From: Pagrus major
Taxonomy: Eukaryota; Chordata; Actinopteri; Spariformes; Sparidae
Length of the DNA: 64,000 nt
Assembly: GCF_040436345.1 (NCBI RefSeq)
Contig: NC_133221.1
Span: 19,713,165 to 19,777,164, forward strand
Reading direction: 5' to 3'
The notes under the pieces were generated by a model, which saw only the letters and a program-made list of their open reading frames with translations, made no database searches and was not told where the DNA came from. The translations under genes and the position numbers were made by a program. This document shows positions 1-11,700 of the stretch, piece by piece. How positions within the stretch are numbered: position 1 is the first letter of the stretch; every line of letters starts with the position of its first letter.

Positions 1-101
1 ATGCAGCCTCCATTTGTTAATCCAATTTATACTGTCTATATCTATCCATTAGTTTAATGAATTCCTAATGAATTTAAGGAAAGTTTGTGTGTGTGTTTTA
101 G

Positions 102-3100
102 TTCCAGCCACCAAGTTGAACACTATCACAAAGTCCAACCTGGGTCAGTGCGTCAGCAAGTACGACCTGCTGGTCTGGTTTGAGATCAGCGAGCTGGAGC
201 CGACCGGAGAGTGAGTATCTACATTTTCACCTTATACATACAGCAGGAAATATAAATCATCAGCAAAACTCAAAATACTTCAATCTTTAAACAGTGTGGA
301 TATTTGACATATTCAATAAAATTCAATAAAAATATCTTGAGATGTGTTGTTTGAAGCATCCAGGCTGAGTGTGACCTCCGCCTCTCCACAGGTACATCCC
401 AGCTGTAGTGGATCACAGCGGAGGTCTGCCCTGCCATGGCACCTACCTTCTGCACCAGGTACTGGAGATCTGCACAGTTCTTAGTCAAGTTATATTTTCT
501 TTTTTGTAAACCAGTAATTAATACTTCTTTTTTTCTAACAAACACTTAGATGCTTAATTTTGTTTCATCCGTGTCTACAATGATCCTAAGCTCCTGTCAT
601 GTTTGCTACAGGGGATCCAGCGGAGGATCACGGTGACTCTCATCCACGAGAAGGGAAGCGAGCTCCACTGGAAGGACGTTCGCGAGCTGGTCGTGGGTGA
701 GCAGTCTCCTCTCAGTAGTTCTACCTCTCTACAGGCACCAGAGAAACAAACTGCAGGGTGTTGCTACATGCTTGCTTCCTCATTCACACAGCAGAGTCAG
801 TGGATATCATGACGTTATGATACAACACCTTTTATCGTCTCAAAGGAAGCTCACTTTATGAGGCAGCACTGGTTTCTCAGTCCGATTCCAATCTGAGTTG
901 TGTCAGTTTCGCCTCAATCTGCCTCTTTATTTAAGCTGTTTATACTGTAGCTGTGGCTGATGGGCGAAATAATTGCATTTCACATTTAAGAATTACAGCT
1001 GCTGACTTCTTTATCCAGAGTGAGCAGACGTGTTTGGAGTCTTGCTGCTGGACAAAGTGACCATAATGCTGTTAAATCAAACTCTGCTGACCCAGTTCAT
1101 ATATTAGGGATTTATATTCCATCAGAAGAAGTCATGTGAGCTTTTGTGATGACAGGATGTTGATGTGCCGCTCTGTGTCCCACCAGGTCGCATCAGGAAC
1201 AAGGCTGAAGTGGACGATAGCGCCGCCGATGCCGTCCTGTCCCTCAACATCATTTCTGCCAAGAACATCAAGTCGTCCCACAACTCCAACAGGTATCTGA
1301 AATGGCCAAACACTTCGAGTCTCTGAGCATTTTAAAACCAGTTGTTCTTGATTAACAGACAGAACATTTCGAGGGGTAAATCCATTGATTTGTTGGTACT
1401 ACGTGAAGGTGTGTTGCTGATATTCTGCATCATTTTGTTGTGATTGAACATACCATATTTGATTTCTTTATCTTAAAAAGAAATTAGCTATTAGAAATGA
1501 TATCAGGCATTATCTGTGTTTGTGTTCTTGTCTTTATTTTTTGGTTCAGGCAAAGTGGAACCATTGCATGACCATTTCCATTTTCACTGCAGTTAATTTT
1601 CCTGTTAATTTGCTCCATTGTCTCTGTTGCCTGACTCTCTGTGCTTCTCTCTTTTTGTCTGTGCACTCTCTTCTTCCTCCTGCTGCGGCTGGATTCTTGA
1701 TTGCGCTCAGGCTTTCTATTGATAAGGATATTGATAGGTACCAGTGACCAGAGAACATAACGTTCCTTCTGTGAAAGAACTTTATGCTTCTCTTTAGTCT
1801 GATAGATTCATAGAAATAAGTTCTCCACACTTTGTGTTTCTTTTTTTTGCCATGTTGCATTCGGTCTGCCTTTATTTCCATCAATTTAGGCCTCTGCAAA
1901 AAATATTTGAAATTATTTATGGTAAATAAAGGCAATCCTACATGCAAATGCAACCTCTTTAATTTGTATTAGTTTGTGTCATGGTATGTTGATCGTCTGT
2001 GGTACCCCGATTCCGAATGAATGCTTTCCTCTCAGCTGTTATTCACTGTGTGAGTCAATAACAACCAAGGCCACTGAGGCACCAACAGGGCAGTTTTGGC
2101 TCTCAGTCTGTGGGTGAGAGCGCCCCCTGCTGCCAAAGACTGGAACAGTGTAACACCCTGAAAGAGCCTCACAAGCAGTCATTTTAGAGCACAGACAGAT
2201 TCAGATAAAGCAAATGATGTGCTGCAAACAGAATGTATTCCTTTAGTCTTATCTATAAATATAAATTGTATATTCTGCTTGCCACCGTTTGGGCTCTTGC
2301 CAGCTGTCACACACACAGCTCGCTGCACTCGGCACATTCCCGACACTCCTGTTAACTAGTGGTGCTCCTGATCACTTCATGTCTATTGTTGAGCTCTCAC
2401 CTCGGTGTGCCTCCTCACATCTTGTCATGATTAGGGATAAGTGTGAGGGCCACTTCAGTCACCGCACAGTGTCTCCTTAAAGTTCAGTCACTGCTCCTGT
2501 TTTACACGGATCCTACAGACTCTGTTGTTTGTAAAGCACTCACTTTAAAGAAGGGAAAACAATGTGAGTCGATTAACTGAAGATTCTTTGATTTTCTCCT
2601 TCAGGACTTTCTATCGCTTCGAGGCGGTGTGGGACAGCTCCCTGCACAACTCCCTCCTGCTCAATCGAGTCACTCCATATGGAGAGAAGATCTACATGAC
2701 CCTGTCTGCATATCTGGAGGTCAGTCATTGCTCCCCTGTGTTGTTCAGCTCTATCTTATATCCCCTGGGATGTCAACACAGCTAACGCACTTGCTGTCTC
2801 CTCTCCAAAGCTGGACCATTGCATCCAGCCTGCAATTATTACCAAAGACATCTGCATGGTCTTCTACTCACGAGATGCAAAGATTTCCCCTCCTCGTTCC
2901 CTCAGGAACCTCTTTGGGAGCGGATACTCCAAAACTCCCGACTGGTGAGACTTCTAACAACCAAATTTTACGACAGTTGGATCATGTTTTATCCACAAAG
3001 TTTACATATATTGAATGGTCTCTACTTCATTACAGCAATCGAGTCACTGGCATCTACGAGCTGAGCTTGTGTAAGATGTCCGACACTGGAAGCCCAGGTG

Positions 3101-6100
3101 AGCAAATCAACAATGTTGTTTTAAGGGATAAGTTCCCCCAGAAATGAAAGTTTTGTCATTATCTAATCAACCCCATGCTGATGGAAAAGTCAGGGGAGGT
3201 TCATAGTCCACGAGACATTTCTGGAGCTTCGCAGCAAAACAGTGCTGCAACATTCTACTAAACAACTGAAGTAGATGGGGACTTGTTTTAAAACATAAAA
3301 ACAAATGAAAAGAAACATAAAATTGCTCCATACACCTCAACCAGTGTTATCCAAGTCTCTGGAAGCCCCAAGAACCCAAATTGATTTGAAAAGACGTGAT
3401 TTACATCCCATTTAAGCCGAAATCTTCACTGTAGCTGCTAAGCTATAAGCATTAGCATGCAACCTGTCTGAAGTGGGTGCATGAGTTCCACCCGGCATCA
3501 AGGGTGTAAATAACGTCTTATAACGTCTATAATATTTGGGATCATAGGGCTTCCACAGACTTGGATTCATTTCCATTGGCATGGGGTTGAGTAGATAATG
3601 ACAATTTTTTTTAGTTTTTGGGTGAACAAAGACAAAATTTCAGTTTATCACCATTCCTCTGAGATTGTGTCCTAATGAGAGCTTTTGTCCTGAGCAGGGA
3701 TGCAGAGGAGGAGGAGGAAGGTCCTGGACACATCGGTAGCTTACGTGCGTGGAGAGGAGAACCTGGCCGGCTGGAGGCCCAGAGGAGACAGTCTCATCCT
3801 AGAGCACCAATGGGAGCTGGAGAAAATGGAGCAGCTGCATGAGGTGGGTCATCTGCAGTTTCAATCTTTTCTTTAAAAAAGTTTCTTCTAATGATTAAAG
3901 CGAAACTTCTATCTAACCCTGCCCATGTCGTACCTCCAGGTGGAGAAAACCCGTCACCTGCTGCTGCTGAGGGAGAAGCTTGGCGATGCAGCTCCAGTGG
4001 GACCAGCACCCACCACCAAGTCCCTGAGTGAGTCCCTGTCCCCCAGCATGAGCTCCGACACCCTGTCCACATCCACCTCCATCTCCTCACAGATCTCCAG
4101 CACCACGTTTGAGAGTGCCATCACGCCCAGCGAGAGCAGCGGCTACGACTCCGCTGACATCGAGAGCCTGGTGGATCGAGAGAAGGAGCTGGCTACTAAG
4201 GTGAGAGAGCAAATTCAGTGTTATGGGTTGCTGATGGGGATGATAAAATCTTTGCTGCATTGTTGCTTTCTCTCCTCTTCTGCTCTGAACAGTCTCATGT
4301 TTGTTCTCTTGTAGTGCCTGCGCCTCCTCACACACACCTTCAACAGTGAATATAACCAAGTGGTCAACAGTATCAGTGACTGTAAGGTGAGTAACAAAAC
4401 TAAAAATACTGTGAACTTTATATCTTACCTTTAACTGTTGTCACATTCCCTCATTATAAAGCCCAAACATTAATCTCAGTGCTCATAGTCTATAAAGATT
4501 CAGTAAGAAGTGACCCTTAAACTAAATCTACTGTTTGTCACCTGATTGTTACTTTAGTATCAGCAGTGCACTCTCCAATAATCTAGATTTTTCCTGTGTT
4601 TAACAAATATTTCTTGCTCTTTTTCCTCAGCTATCTGACATCTCACCAATGGGACGTGACCCATCCGTGACCAGCTTCAGCAGCGCCACCCTCACTCCCT
4701 CCTCCACCTGCCCCTCTCTGTCTGACTCCCGCTGTGGTTCCATGGACCAGAAGTAAAACTTTAATTCATATATATATTAAATATCTGATTTAATTCAGTT
4801 TCAGGTTGTCACCATGATGCTTACTCTGTGTTCGTTGTTCCTCAGGACCCCAGAGAACAGCTCCCGTGCCTCCAGTCCCTCCTGCTCAGACTATGAGAAC
4901 TTCCCGATGGTTCCTAGTCTGGAGACGTCCTACTTAGCGCGGGCTGGAAAGAACGAGTTCCTCAACTTGGTGCCTGATATTGAAGAAATGCGGCCAGGGT
5001 GAGTGCTGAAAGTCAATATGAGATGCTTCTCTCAGCCGAAACACAAACTAGCTAGTCCTGTTTTCTCATTCAAGCAGAAATTATTGGAATTGATCTGAAG
5101 TGCCGAGCCTGGGTGGTTTCAAGCGGAAGAGAACTTGATTTTCATCTGCAGAATAACAAGATTTTTAACTGATTTCTCTGTTTTTTGGTTCTTTTTCAGA
5201 TCGGTAGTGTCCAAGAAAGGTTTCCTAAGCTTCATGGAGCCGCGCTCCAACTCATGGGTGAAGCACTTTGTTGTCGTGCGCCGGCCCTACGTATTTATCT
5301 ACAACAGCGACAAGGACCCAGTGGAGCGGGGCGTCCTCAACCTCTCCACAGCGCAGGTGGAGTACAGTGAAGACCAGCAGGCCATGCTCAAGGTAGAGTT
5401 TCAAGTCAACAACCACACTGCATGAGGTTTATCAGCACATCCACAAGATGCACAGCACATGTAGAGTGTCATATGTTAACTCTTTGACAACAAACAACAA
5501 CAAAACTGGCACTAAAAGCTTATGTAGTTTGACAAATATTTGATGTTATGTTTTCAGACTCCAAACACGTTTGCTGTGTGCACAAAACATCGAGGAATCC
5601 TCCTGCAGGCCAACAACGAGAAAGACATGAACGACTGGCTGTACGCATTTAACCCTCTGCTAGCGGGAACGATAAGGTACACACACACACACACACACAC
5701 TTACACTTCTCATCGTGCCTGTGTCCATATAATATTTTTTCTGCCAGAAAAGCACAGGGAAGTTCTTGGTTGAAGCACTTGTGCGGTGAGAGAAAGAAAA
5801 TGCTTTTAGTTGTTTTTGATTGATGCGACGTTAACAGAGGGTTGACTACACAGCTAACAACAAGCTCACAATGTGTGGGGTGATAAAAACAGAACATTCA
5901 CCATCAACATACAGTTGCATTCACTTTTCTGTCTCTCTTATGGTAAATCTCGTGTAGGGTAAAGCTCAGGATACACAGACATGGCCAGAACAAGCTTCTC
6001 CTTAATTTTCTTTGTTACCAGGGTGACAGGTGACGGTTCCTGGGTTAATCTGATAAATGATTGGTTGCCTGAAAAGGAGCGACAGTAATGACACCTGCGC

Positions 6101-6356
6101 CTTTCTGAAAAGATCAAATATTTTTAAATACAAGCACACGGAGCAGCAGAGTGCTCTGAAAAAAACATGCTGGGTTCAGCACTTTGTCAAAACACGTCCC
6201 TGCTCATAAACAATAAATGTTATATAGACACGGGACCTGACACTGACAGCAGCTTTGCATTCTTAAGAAATGACATTCTGACTCATCACAACATAAAACT
6301 ACTGTTCTTACAGATCTAAGCTGGCGAGGAGGCGCAGCGGTCTGATGAAGAACTGA
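102..6356 (+). CDS. kif1b: Kinesin-3 motor KIF1B, C-terminal part (5' exons lie outside the window)
   Basis: Tail of a plus-end-directed kinesin-3 that carries synaptic-vesicle precursors and mitochondria along axons. Fifteen coding exons: 102-210, 392-458, 612-696, 1187-1292, 2605-2719, 2811-2944, 3036-3097, 3698-3843, 3940-4200, 4315-4386, 4631-4752, 4846-4998, 5200-5392, 5558-5676, 6314-6356. All have AG/GT borders and compatible phases, giving 594 residues plus stop. The first exons encode the conserved KIF1 stalk region ([33 protein letters not shown]). A Ser/Thr-rich linker follows ([20 protein letters not shown]). The last three exons encode a PH domain starting at [10 protein letters not shown], with [20 protein letters not shown] and [20 protein letters not shown]. 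In the family this domain binds phosphoinositides on cargo membranes. The protein ends [12 protein letters not shown]1A is the close alternative; synteny with pgd, tardbp and a cort relic favours KIF1B. Confidence 0.95.
1711..1737 (+). other. kif1b: Candidate 27-nt alternative microexon of kif1b
   Basis: The segment lies in the 1.3 kb intron between exons 1187-1292 and 2605-2719. It is preceded by a pyrimidine-rich tract ending TTGCGCTCAG and followed by GTACCA. Both flanking exons join at phase 2 (AG|G), and this 27-nt segment has the same phase. Inclusion would add nine codons reading LSIDKDIDR with no stop between SNR and TFYRF. UGC-containing stretches (CTGCTGCGGCTGG and TTGCGC) sit just upstream, resembling SRRM4/nSR100 sites described for neural microexons. 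The exon itself is inferred; splice borders and frame are seen directly. Confidence 0.55.
3124..3630. mobile_element. Fold-back MITE, family A copy 1 (kif1b intron)
   Basis: The left arm (AATCAACCCCATGCTGATGG; TTCTGGAGCTTCGCAGCAAA) and right arm (CATTGGCATGGGGTTGAGTA) are imperfect inverted repeats. The core phrase TAAACAACTGAAGTAGATGG recurs in nearly the same form near 23170 and 40180. No transposase frame is present, so it reads as a non-autonomous DNA element. Confidence 0.75.
5677..5700. repeat. (AC)n microsatellite
   Basis: About 12 AC units begin within the splice donor (GTACAC) of the penultimate kif1b exon, which ends at 5676. Length variation would act within a few bases of the 5' splice site. 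Confidence 0.9.
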
Positions 6357-9300
6357 GTGAGTCGAGCGGCACACAGGAACCCGAGGCTTCCAGTCTTTGT
6401 GGAAAGCCTTTGAACATACCAAGTGTTAACACTTATTAATCATTGTGACGGTTTTCTCTTGTAAGTAGACTTGTGGCTTAAGTCTCCTTTCATGCGACTA
6501 AAAGTTTCAGTTCCAGAGGAATTTGCCTCCCCCCTCTCCCTCCAACAACCCTCTGCCAACTTCACTTCCCTCCTCTCTATTCCTCTTCCCTTCTTCCTCC
6601 TCCTCCTCCTTCTCCTCCTCCTCCTCCTCAGCTTTTTGTGTTTTTGTTTTTATGACAATGTTTGGGTCTTTTTGTTCCGCTTTGTTGTCATTCCCCTAAC
6701 TCCCTAACTAGTAGCATGTTGTAATAGTCTACTTGTGTGTGCACGATTCTTCAAAAACTGTTCTTTCAGGCCACTAATTTTCAGTTTGCCAATCATCTGT
6801 AAAAAATATTGTCTCTATCAGTGTTATTTGTCTCCAGAGAAGAGTTTTATTTTTTTTTTATATGCCCGCATGATAACTGCAGCAGTCCTCAGGAGAAGAC
6901 CAGATTTGCTTACCGAAAAAAAAAAATGAAACAAATCAGATAAGCTACAGTTGAAACCATGAAGGGAAAATAGACATCAGTTTATGTTGTGCTACACAAA
7001 GCAAGGCTACTTCAAGATCTATTGCTGCTAATGAATTCATAGGCTTTTCCTCTCTATATGAGATTTGCATCAGGCCGCTGCCTCTAGCTCCCCCTCCACC
7101 ACCTCCTAAACGGCCTTTAGAAACAAAAGTCTGAGAAATTTGTCCCAGCTCAGCCTGACACAAGGGTTTACACTGTCATCCGTGTGATATTAAGATCCCA
7201 CTCCTCAGCCCGTGTACATACACCCACTCCAACTCCCCCAATAGTGCCGTCAGTCAGTCAGTGAGTGATCATGCATTTGTGTCAACGTCAAAAACACATG
7301 TTAACTGAAGAAACATGCAAAAATAAATGATTATTTCATATCTCAGCAGCGAAAAACATGATGGATTGTCCCTACAGGAGTGGTTCATTTTTTGCTATTT
7401 CATCTCAAGAAAAACAATGATGAGGAGGAAAACGGACGTGATTTGTACATAGTCTGTTCTGAGATCAGTGTGGTACTTAACTCTCATTTAAGACATTCCT
7501 CTCAGCTCCTCTTGCTCTAACTTAGTTTTTTCTTGAACAAAAATGTTCAGTCTCAGACTTTGATATTTTGTTTAAAAATCACATACGTGTGATACTGAAG
7601 ACAAAAAAAAAAGATGGTGAAAAGGGAGGAAGGAGAAGGAAAGAAAATGAAGTTGCAACGCTTTAGCCTTGACGCCAGTAGTTAATGGATGACGCTGCTA
7701 GCACATGGCCTGCAGGACAGATGATAGTCTACCACATGACTCCCCCTCAGTGAAGTACTTACTGTTCAGAAGCACCGCAGGTTAACACGTGTTCATTTTC
7801 TATTTGAATTCAAACCTCTTAACTCATCTAACTCTCACTGGGTTGACTTTCTTTTTTTTAAAATTATTATTATTAACATTGTTGATTTTTTTTCTATTAT
7901 GCTTTTAATCATTCCATAGGGAAGTTTTATATGAAATGTAACCGAGGGCATTTATTTCTTCATTTCTAACCAACGTTACAGGTGTTTAACTTTATTTTTT
8001 TGCACATTAACACATATCTATAGCAAGACGAGGGCAGATCACACAGTCCAAGATTATTTCAGGAGAACTGAGAAGAGCACATATCAAGGCTACACTGGAT
8101 AGCTGTTCCTCTAAAAGGATTTACAAGAAAGAAAGATGTGATATGAAAGGGACGACATGTACTCAAAGGTTTTATTCCTGATCTTATTTATGAAAATATT
8201 TGCTCTGTACGTCGTACTACAGCTGCTACATTTGGCTCCGGGTAAATTCTGACATTTTTGGTGCCTCTGTCTCTACAAATGGTACGAATGTGATGAGTGC
8301 AGACAGGCATTAAAACTCTGGCCAACCAACCAGCAGTATGCCTATTGTATCGTATGAAAGGGACGTTAGAGATGAGAGGCTGCCAGTTACAAGCATTAGT
8401 GGCATTATTGGTGACATGTCTTAACTGTTATTCTGATGTAAAGACAGAAAACATTTGCCTCAGAATAGGTCGGAATGAGAGTATCACTGCCCTCAGGTCA
8501 GACAACCTGCTGGTCAGAGAAACAAAAACCTGTTTTTATTTTTTGTGAGTTTCTCCTGAGAAAATGTTTTGTCTTTAAAGGGGCACTATGTAGCTTTGGA
8601 GAAGAAATGTAAACTCTAAATTTTAATATTTACAATATAAATGATGTAATAATACAAACTCAAAAATATTTATTTTTCCATAACTGAATAAACAAACTGT
8701 TCTTGGGAGAAATAAGGTCCCCAGAACAGTTTAAGCTAGAAAGGTGGCAGGGTCCCCAAGTATAAACAAAGTAAAATGAAAACAAAGAGAGAGTTTGTTC
8801 ATTTAGTTTGTTTAGGCATAAAAAAAAAATCGGTTAATGAAGATCTTTCTCTTCTGATTAAAATTTCTTCACCCGAAACTACATAGTGCACCTTTAAACA
8901 AACCAACACATGTAAAAAAAATAATGATGAAAACAAACATCTATCTATGCACTGATCAAGGCTTTAAAGTGCAACGTACCTCACATCAACCTCAGCGTTC
9001 TCCACGTCTGTGAGCTACATATCGACATGTCAGAGCAAACATTTTCACTTGACTAATTTGCAGAGGTATATTATTTTGGATTGTGTATTTATTGTTTGCA
9101 ATGTATATATTAGTTTGCAGCTCTTTGCACATATCAATAAAAGGTTCAACTAACTGATCAAATAAAGTCTGTGCGGTTTAGTTGTTCTACTCAGAGTGAA
9201 CCAAATGATGGTGTGGCAGCCTCTTTCTGGTCTGAACCGGGAGAGCGTTGAATGTACTATGAAGACGACGTGTGTTTTTCCATCGTTTAAAAGAGAACTG

Positions 9301-9940
9301 AAATGTAACCCACGACGTCTTTTCAGGGGAGGTGAGTTACATTAGTGCTTCCTCTTTAGTAGAAAGTGGTTTGAGTGGAAGTCTGATTATGATTTGAAGA
9401 ATATTTACTCCTCACGCTAGCGAGCCACTTGAATTCTCACAAAGTGAAGGTGGTTTTGGACTCATTTTATTTTGTCTAATATCAGGGAATATAATACAAA
9501 GTAGCTAGTGACATCTAAAATGACAGTATACTATTGTTGTGCTGGTGTCTTTCCTCACCTCAACACTTTTTTTTTTTCCGTTGATGCCTTTCAAACAAAA
9601 CTAGCCATGATATTTTCCATCTTCCCCCTCTGACAATTAATATCAGTTAACTGCGTCCCCTTTGGAATCTTACACCAAAAGAAAAAAGACAGAACCATGA
9701 CATTAACACTGTACATTATTTGTCAGACTGGTTTCATTTTCATACTTATTTTGTAAATATCTGTGTTGTATGGAGCTTGAATTAAAATGTAAATATGTTT
9801 ACTGTATTTGTAATAATTATAATCCATTCGCTGTATAGCATAGATGTGTCATGCAGATATCCTAATTCTGTGTATGGTAATCTTGCACCGTTGAACTGTT
9901 TAGTGAATGAGGCAACAATAAAAGTGCAAACTGTGCATTA
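6357..9940 (+). other. kif1b: kif1b 3' UTR
   Basis: No coding exon follows the TGA at 6354-6356. AT-rich sequence contains AATAAA signals at 9136-9141, 9161-9166 and 9917-9922. KIF1B in other vertebrates has a 3' UTR of several kilobases, so the distal signal is a plausible true end and the two near 9150 plausible alternatives. The UTR includes TC-rich (TCC)n near 6590-6640 and a family B MITE at 8574-8898. The exact cleavage site is inferred. Confidence 0.7.
8574..8898. mobile_element. MITE family B copy 1 (inside the kif1b 3' UTR)
   Basis: Terminal inverted repeats TTTAAAGGGGCACTATGTAG at the left and CTACATAGTGCACCTTTAAA at the right. Shared internal phrases are CATAACTGAATAAACAAACT, GCTAGAAAGGTGGCAGGGTC and AAAGAGAGAGTTTGTTCATT. 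No coding capacity. The same family recurs at 22640, 31728, 33922, 36573 and 45481. Confidence 0.85.
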
Positions 9941-9944
9941 GCAG

Positions 9945-11400
9945 AAACAAGTGCTGCCTGTTTGTCCTCTCCTTTGTTCAGTCTGAATCCCACCTTTACC
10001 TGTTTTTACATGTTACAACTTCCTTGTCCTTCCTGTTTGTGTCTACGGAAGCTCACTGATGCCAGGAACAAAAAGATATTAGAAGAATAAAAATGCTGAC
10101 AGAAAGTGAAACTTAATTCAAACATAGTGAGTCCAAATTATGAGATACTTTCTCAGTTTATAATAATATTATTACTGATTTACAAACTATTTCTACTTTT
10201 ACCCTCTACTTTACAGGCTCTGGCAGAAATACACTTTGAAGTACTTCATTAAACAATTTTCTACTGTGAAACTGGGACTAAATTGACAGGCATTTTCTAA
10301 TTAAATAATGAATCAAATATTTGCCACCGCGACCCGACCCCGGACAAAGCGGAAGAAGATGAGATGAGATGAGATGAAATATTTGCTATTTAATATATTT
10401 TTCATTTCACAGAACGAAAGAAAAATGCACATAGTACTTTAAATTGTGATTCTTTTCCTGAACACCACCTCCTCCTCTCTGCCTCTCAGGCGTGTAAAGA
10501 CGTTCTGACATTAAACTGGTTTAAACAGGGTAATTTTCCTGTGATCTGTCACAGATTTCCAGTAATTAGAAGAAGAAATCAGACATGGTTTGTTAACTGT
10601 GTTAAATCCCATTCTGCATGGAAAGAAGACTGGGACTCCTGACCAATCCTGGGGAAGAGAATTTATGACATATAATACATATAATACACCTTATAGGGCA
10701 GAAATAAGCACAAAAAATAGTTTGTGTATTTCTAGCTGCCAAGCTAATACTGCGCCATAAGCTGTGTATATTTTCAGAAATGCTAACAATTTAATAAAAC
10801 ACAAGTTGTCAAGAAGTTTAACACAAATCATGGAATTTTGTGCCCTGTAGTCTTCTGGGGACCTGAGGCAGCTGCCCACTTTTCCTGTCTCATAATCAAG
10901 TGTTAATTACAACGATGGACTGTGCACTTGTTTGTATATTATACAGTATATTTTAGTAGTTTCAGTTTTTCTTCTTCTTGCACTTCAGAAAGAAAGTCTT
11001 GAGCAACACATTTTCTTCAATAAACCCATGGGCTGTATACATGTATGTATAGAGTGGAACTAGGGACTGCTTTATGTGAGGGATCACAAGACAAAAAGTC
11101 ACTGGTTTAATCTTTAACAGTGCATCATATTCTACATGCTCACTGTGTTTTTTTTTTTTTATGTAAAATTCACATCTGAAAAGTAATTTATGAGGATATC
11201 TGTCAAAAATGTAGTAAACAGCAAAATATTTCTCCCTTACATGAAGTGAAAAATAATTTACAAAGTAGCAGCTCATGGAAACACTAAACGATGCTTGATT
11301 GTACGATACTTGAGTAAATGTACGTGTTTAAACCACTGTTATTAATTTAAGTATCGATGGGTCCTGAAATAAACGGCACCCATTCACTTGGGGGGTGTGC
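9945..11400. other. kif1b-pgd spacer
   Basis: No gene is visible. The stretch is AT-rich and holds the short retroposon-like tail at 10318-10379. Minus-strand open frames here (for example 10962-11276) are low-complexity and lack splice or family support. Confidence 0.6.
10318..10379 (+). repeat. Retroposon 3'-tail fragment
   Basis: The phrase CCGCGACCCGACCCCGGACA followed by AAGCGGAAGAAGATGAGATG and a short ATGAG tandem matches the tail found on many teleost LINE/SINE copies (CGACCC...GGATAAGCGG then ATGGA/ATGAG repeats). Only the tail is recognisable. Confidence 0.5.
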
Positions 11401-11700
11401 ACCTACGTGTCATGACTGACAGCCCGTGTAGCCAATAGGAGAACGGATACCTCTGCTCAGGTTTCTGGACCAATGAGTATTCGCAAAACGACATCGCTTC
11501 AGCTCGCTGCAAGTCTTCTGATTGGCGGATACTCTACGTGGGGGCGTACGTGAGCGTCTCCTCGCCTCGTCACGCTGGGAAGGGAACAAGGAAGTGAAAA
11601 GAGCGAACGAGGAGGAAACCTGAAGTGAAGTGGACTGGTGTGAGAGCTCGACTGTCATTTCAACACTGTTACTCCACTGTTACTGTACCCGCTGAGCACC
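11400..11700 (+). promoter_or_regulatory. pgd: pgd promoter and 5' UTR
   Basis: CCAAT boxes occur at 11432-11436 and 11470-11474, with a reverse one (ATTGG) at 11521-11525, followed by GC-rich sequence (GGGGGCGTACG). There is no TATA box. The minus-strand string TGACGAGGC (11564-11572) fits the antioxidant response core TGACnnnGC. PGD is a known NRF2 target in mammals, so this is a plausible but untested control site. The transcription start probably lies in about 11570-11620. Confidence 0.55.

Noticed and set aside
1546-1953. 135-codon minus-strand frame in a kif1b intron
   Set aside because: Antisense to the gene, Lys/Arg-rich from a pyrimidine tract, no splice or family support.
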